Shown one piece after another: positions 60,972-64,000 of a stretch of DNA of 64,000 nt. The DNA is taken from NCBI GenBank assembly GCA_959601045.1, contig CAUGNZ010000002.1, positions 1 to 64,000 on the forward strand. The letters run 5' to 3'. Made by a program: the position numbers and the translations under genes. The notes beneath the pieces were generated by a model. It had not been told where the DNA came from. It was given only the letters and a program-made list of their open reading frames with translations, and searched no databases. Position 1 is the stretch's first letter. Each line of letters begins with the position of its first letter. Source of the stretch: an uncultured Collinsella sp. GTDB taxonomy: Bacteria > Actinomycetota > Coriobacteriia > Coriobacteriales > Coriobacteriaceae.

Positions 60972-62138
60972 TTAAGCGGTGAAGGGGTGAATCGTCACGC
61001 CCTTGACCACGCGGTTGACCGTGCCGGTGGGGCTCGGCGTATCGGGCGTGTTGCCCACGCGCACGGAGTTGAGCAGGCTGATTGCCTGGGCAAACATCAC
61101 GAACGGCAGAGCAAGGTAACCCTCGGGGAGTGCCTCATAGCCCTTAAAGGTGAAGGACTCACCCTCGTAGACAGTAGCGCCATCCTGCTGAACGGCAACG
61201 GTGCGCTGAGCAATATCGTCGCCACCGATCTCGTTGAGGATGTCGATGTCGTACTGACGGGTGTAGGCGTCGTTGTTGACGAATACGAAGACGAGCGTCT
61301 TATCGTCAACGAAGGACTTAGGTCCGTGACGATAGCCCATGGAGGTGTCGTAGGAAGTGGCAACCAGGCCATGAGCAAGCTCGAGGATCTTGAGCTGGCT
61401 CTCCTGAGCAAGGCCGCCAAAGGAGCCGGAGCCAAGGTAGGTCACGCGGTTGAAGTCGCCAGCGAGGTAGTCGGCAACCTCAGACTCGCGAGCGATGACC
61501 TCCTCGCCCATCTTGGCGATGGTCTCGACCCACTCGGCCTTCTGCTCGTCGGAAGCCTCGTCAAAGATGAGAGTAGAGAGCAGGGTCATGCAGGTGTAGG
61601 AGCCGGTCATGGCGAAGCCCTTGTCGTTGGCGCGCGGGATGAGCAGCGTCAGCGCATTGGGATCATCGGCGGACTCGACGGCGAGCTTGCCCTCGGGCGC
61701 GCAGGTGATGTTGAGGAACTTGACGTTGTGGACGAGCTCCTTGGCAACGGCAACGGCGGCAAGGCTCTCGGGGCTGTTGCCAGAGCGGGCAAAGGAAACC
61801 ACGAGCGTGGGATCCTCAGCGCGCAGGAAGTCGCGCGGGGCGCTCACGATGTCGGTCGTGGCGATGGGCTTAAAGTCGTAGAGATCAGTGTTGCCGGCGT
61901 GACGCAGATACGGGGCGCAGGTATCGCCAACATAGTCGGACGTACCGGCACCGGTGAAGACAACGGACAGACGGCCCTCGCCCATAGCGCGAGCCTCGGC
62001 CAGAAAGGCCTCGATGGCCTCCTTGTTCTCGCGATAGATGTTGAGCGTATCACGCCAAAGCTCGGGCTGCTGAGCAATCTCGGCCGTGGTGATCTGGGCG
62101 CCGAGCTCGGTGAGCTCCTCGACACTCTTCTCGAACAT
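60972..62138 (-). CDS. agaS: AgaS-type SIS-domain protein (galactosamine-6-phosphate deaminase/isomerase)
   Basis: A 388-residue protein with two SIS domains. LSVVFTGAGTSDYVGDTCAP begins the first; VVSFARSGNSPESLAAVAVA is the sugar-phosphate loop; the second has YLGSGSFGGLAQESQLKILE and the DTSMGYRHGPKSFVDDKTLV motif. AgaS converts galactosamine-6-phosphate to tagatose-6-phosphate plus ammonia, joining GalNAc use to lacC. AGAGAGG precedes the ATG. It follows the GntR regulator on the same strand. Confidence 0.92.
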   Translation of the reverse strand: MFEKSVEELTELGAQITTAEIAQQPELWRDTLNIYRENKEAIEAFLAEARAMGEGRLSVVFTGAGTSDYVGDTCAPYLRHAGNTDLYDFKPIATTDIVSAPRDFLRAEDPTLVVSFARSGNSPESLAAVAVAKELVHNVKFLNITCAPEGKLAVESADDPNALTLLIPRANDKGFAMTGSYTCMTLLSTLIFDEASDEQKAEWVETIAKMGEEVIARESEVADYLAGDFNRVTYLGSGSFGGLAQESQLKILELAHGLVATSYDTSMGYRHGPKSFVDDKTLVFVFVNNDAYTRQYDIDILNEIGGDDIAQRTVAVQQDGATVYEGESFTFKGYEALPEGYLALPFVMFAQAISLLNSVRVGNTPDTPSPTGTVNRVVKGVTIHPFTA

Positions 62139-62192
62139 TTCTAATACCTCTCTCTAGAAGTAATCCTCTGACGTGCAATTATACACTTCGGT

Positions 62193-62213
62193 TGGTTATC
62201 TGGTAGTAACCAG
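62193..62213. promoter_or_regulatory. Possible GntR operator upstream of agaS
   Basis: TGGTTA (62193-62198) and TAACCA (62207-62212) form an inverted repeat with an eight-base spacer, extended by CTGG/CCAG. It is about 55 bp before agaS and 40 bp after the gntR gene, the right place for control of agaS. Confidence 0.5.
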
Positions 62214-62252
62214 TTAAATACAAAGAATCATCATATGGAAACGATGCCAACA

Positions 62253-62984
62253 CTAGTCGCTACGCTGGTGGTAAACCTTGTATTTAAACTGATCGGCACG
62301 AGCAACCGAGAGCGTATACTCCACAACCTCGTTTGACTCGTTATACGTAGTCCTAACCAAATCGAGCACAGGCGAGCCCTCGACAATTTCCAAAAGGTGG
62401 GCATCGGTGGGACGGGCTATGCTCGCATAGAACTCCTCTTCGGCCACACGTATTTTTTGCTGAAAGTCTTGCTCAATCACATCGTAAAGCGGCTTACGCT
62501 CCAGCAGCGGTCGCTTTAGGGACAGAAATTGACGAACCGGTAGATAGCTGCGTTCGACCATCATGGGCATGTTGTCGGCAGAACGAAGGCGCTTGAGCTT
62601 AAAAATGCGATCACCGATACGCAATCCCATATGCTCGGCCAGATTCTTATCGGCCTCCATCTCGCAAAACTCGAGAATCGTGGTCTCGGGGTCACGACCC
62701 ATCGCGCGCATCTGCTCGGTAAAGCTGTAGGACTGCATAAGATTGGTTGCCTTTGCCGAACGGTCGGTCACAAAGGTACCGCGACCGTGCTGCCGAACCA
62801 CCAGTCCTAAACGCTCCAGTTCCTGCAGAGCCAGGCGTACCGTAGTGCGCGAGAGACCATAGCGCTCCGAAAGTTCGCGCTCGGAAGGAATCATGTCACC
62901 GGCGCGATATTCATGGTCAATCTTTTCGGTCAGAATATCGACCAGCTGATCGTACAGCGGTTGCTTACGCGCTCCGATCGCCAT
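62253..62984 (-). CDS. GntR-family regulator with UTRA domain (AgaR/NagR-like)
   Basis: A 243-residue regulator. N-terminal winged helix: MIPSERELSERYGLSRTTVR and LVVRQHGRGTFVT (residues 30-75). The UTRA effector domain follows. GntR/HutC members of this size, such as NagR and DasR, sense amino-sugar phosphates, which fits the agaS and nagA genes downstream. GAGGATAGG precedes the ATG. A TGGTTATCTGGTAGTAACCAG sequence before agaS (62193-62213) contains CTGGTTA-like inverted half-sites (TGGTTA/TAACCA) that could be its operator. Confidence 0.9.
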   Translation of the reverse strand: MAIGARKQPLYDQLVDILTEKIDHEYRAGDMIPSERELSERYGLSRTTVRLALQELERLGLVVRQHGRGTFVTDRSAKATNLMQSYSFTEQMRAMGRDPETTILEFCEMEADKNLAEHMGLRIGDRIFKLKRLRSADNMPMMVERSYLPVRQFLSLKRPLLERKPLYDVIEQDFQQKIRVAEEEFYASIARPTDAHLLEIVEGSPVLDLVRTTYNESNEVVEYTLSVARADQFKYKVYHQRSD

Positions 62985-63069
62985 CCTATCCTCCCTTTTG
63001 CTCGAATTCGGCTAACTACCTAGGGTGTTAAGCATTATCTGTCTGCCACACCCGAATCATCAAGAAAAC

Positions 63070-63103
63070 AAAAGCCGCGCGCTCTTTCGAGCACGCGGCT
63101 TTT
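63070..63103 (-). terminator. Terminator of the PTS EIID gene
   Basis: AAAAGCCGCG-C-GCTC pairs with GAGC-A-CGCGGCTTTT, about 65 bp after the stop codon. Confidence 0.85.
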
Positions 63104-63169
63104 AACATACACATGGCTTAAGGGGTCGGGGTGTGAGCCGCGTAGGGACACACCCCTCAAGCTAGAGCC

Positions 63170-64000
63170 TTACCAGATGCTCGGCCAGAGACCAAGCGGG
63201 CCAGCGCCCAGGATGCCAAGGACGAAGAGCAGGAGAATGCCCTTGGTCGGGGTCCAGCTGTGCTTAGCGAACATGTAGTAAAGCAGCAGCGTAAGCATAA
63301 GCGGGACGAGCTTGGGGACGATGGTGTTGAGGGTGTCGGCAACAGAGAAGTTGACCGGATCCTCGGTGACGGTACCGTAGGTAACGGACTCCATGCCGTT
63401 GCCCAGATCGGTGACGCCGCACTCGACAGCGTTGCCGTCGGCATCGGAAGCGGTAAGGGCGTTGCCGTCCTTATCGGTCATGGCGATAGTACCGGCCTCA
63501 GCGGTCTCGGTATCGATGCCCTCCATACCGGTGAAGTTCTCGGCCTCCTTCTCGGAGACGATCACGGTAGTAGCGGAGAGGCCACGGGTGGTGCCATTGG
63601 GGATCTGGAGGTTGATCTGGGTGCCACCCATGGTGACGACCAGGCAACCGACGACGAAGACGCCCATGATGGAAGCGGCACGCGTGAAGGCCTGCATGTT
63701 GGCGGTCAGAGCGTCAATAGCGCTGGTGCCAAGCTTGTAGGACCAGTTCATGAGCCAGAAGCGCAGAGCGAACTGGACGACGTTGAAGATCACCAGGAAG
63801 ATGATCGGCGCAGCGGCATTGCCGTTGATGGCCATGTTGGAGGTGATGCCGGCCGTGATAGGCACAAGCGTCAGCCAGAACAGGGCGTCACCGATACCAC
63901 CGAGCGGGCCCATTGCGGCGACGCGGACGGCGCGGATCGTGGGGATGTCAACCTTGTTCTGCTCGAGCGAAAGCACGATGCCCATAACAAAGGTGACAAG
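63170..64000 (-). CDS. PTS mannose/GalNAc-family EIID component, partial (N-terminus outside the window)
   Basis: The window holds the last 276 residues; the frame continues past position 64000 (LVTFVMGIVLSLEQNKVD). Family motifs are IRAVRVAAMGPLGGIGDALF, WLTLVPITAGITSNM and VIFNVVQFALRFWLMNWSYK. EIID forms the membrane channel with EIIC. About 70 residues are inserted between two helices: an acidic, Thr/Asp/Gly-rich stretch (VSEKEAENFTGMEGIDTETA onward), where typical EIID proteins have a short loop. EIIC, EIIB and EIIA should lie beyond the window. Position next to gntR-agaS-nagA suggests GalNAc or another amino sugar. Confidence 0.9.
   Translation of the reverse strand, partial: LVTFVMGIVLSLEQNKVDIPTIRAVRVAAMGPLGGIGDALFWLTLVPITAGITSNMAINGNAAAPIIFLVIFNVVQFALRFWLMNWSYKLGTSAIDALTANMQAFTRAASIMGVFVVGCLVVTMGGTQINLQIPNGTTRGLSATTVIVSEKEAENFTGMEGIDTETAEAGTIAMTDKDGNALTASDADGNAVECGVTDLGNGMESVTYGTVTEDPVNFSVADTLNTIVPKLVPLMLTLLLYYMFAKHSWTPTKGILLLFVLGILGAGPLGLWPSIW

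Overview
The window is high-GC bacterial chromosome from an anaerobic, sugar-fermenting gut organism. I infer a Coriobacteriia genome, most likely Collinsella. The reasons are pyruvate formate-lyase, a flavodiiron protein, membrane-anchored LuxR regulators, lactobacillus-like lac and agmatine genes in GC-rich codon use, and REP-like palindromes in most gene gaps. The genus is inferred from gene content only.

Layout. 0.1-2.6 kb: pyruvate formate-lyase split into a 683-residue body and a separate 83-residue glycyl-radical subunit. 3.1-7.8 kb: MarR regulator plus a heterodimeric ABC exporter. 8.3-16.6 kb: DAHP synthase, GNAT acetyltransferase, AAA/DUF4143 ATPase, MATE exporter, amidohydrolase, LuxR regulator. 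16.9-24.4 kb: agmatine deiminase cluster (putrescine carbamoyltransferase, agmatine deiminase, two APC permeases, an AguR-like membrane LuxR protein) without carbamate kinase. 24.7-31 kb: BceAB-type ABC system, a NUDIX-Vsr fusion, AraC regulator, HAD phosphatase.

31.3-63.9 kb is a large galactose/lactose/amino-galactoside region. The Leloir genes galK, galT and galM are present. So is a tagatose-6-phosphate route: lacA, lacB, lacX and lacC, a class II aldolase in place of LacD, PTS EIIA, EIICB and 6-phospho-beta-galactosidase. The right end carries an N-acetylgalactosamine-type set (NagA/AgaA, AgaS, GntR, mannose-family EIID) with a second lacC-lacX pair, a YhcH-family protein and a nagA fragment. 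Two LacI and two DeoR proteins and one GntR lie among them. An interruption at 49-52 kb holds a second DUF4143 ATPase and a Phd/RelE toxin-antitoxin pair, bracketed by palindromic repeats. A tRNA-Thr followed by a decayed low-GC secreted-protein gene lies at 55 kb.

How it works together: lactose enters as lactose-6-phosphate through LacFE and is cut by LacG. Galactose-6-phosphate passes through LacAB, LacC and an aldolase into glycolysis; free galactose passes through GalM, GalK and GalT. Pyruvate is split by the two-part PFL. A near-palindromic motif, ACCGTTCACGG, occurs in gaps upstream of pfl, agu, galK, lacA, lacF and lacE, suggesting one shared regulator.

The most unusual items are the split PFL, the NUDIX-Vsr fusion, two DUF4143 ATPases each behind four exactly periodic direct repeats, a mannose-family EIIB whose phosphorylated His is Tyr, an Arg-rich leader ORF and attenuator before an agmatine-cluster permease, and several families of nested palindromes with compensatory changes.
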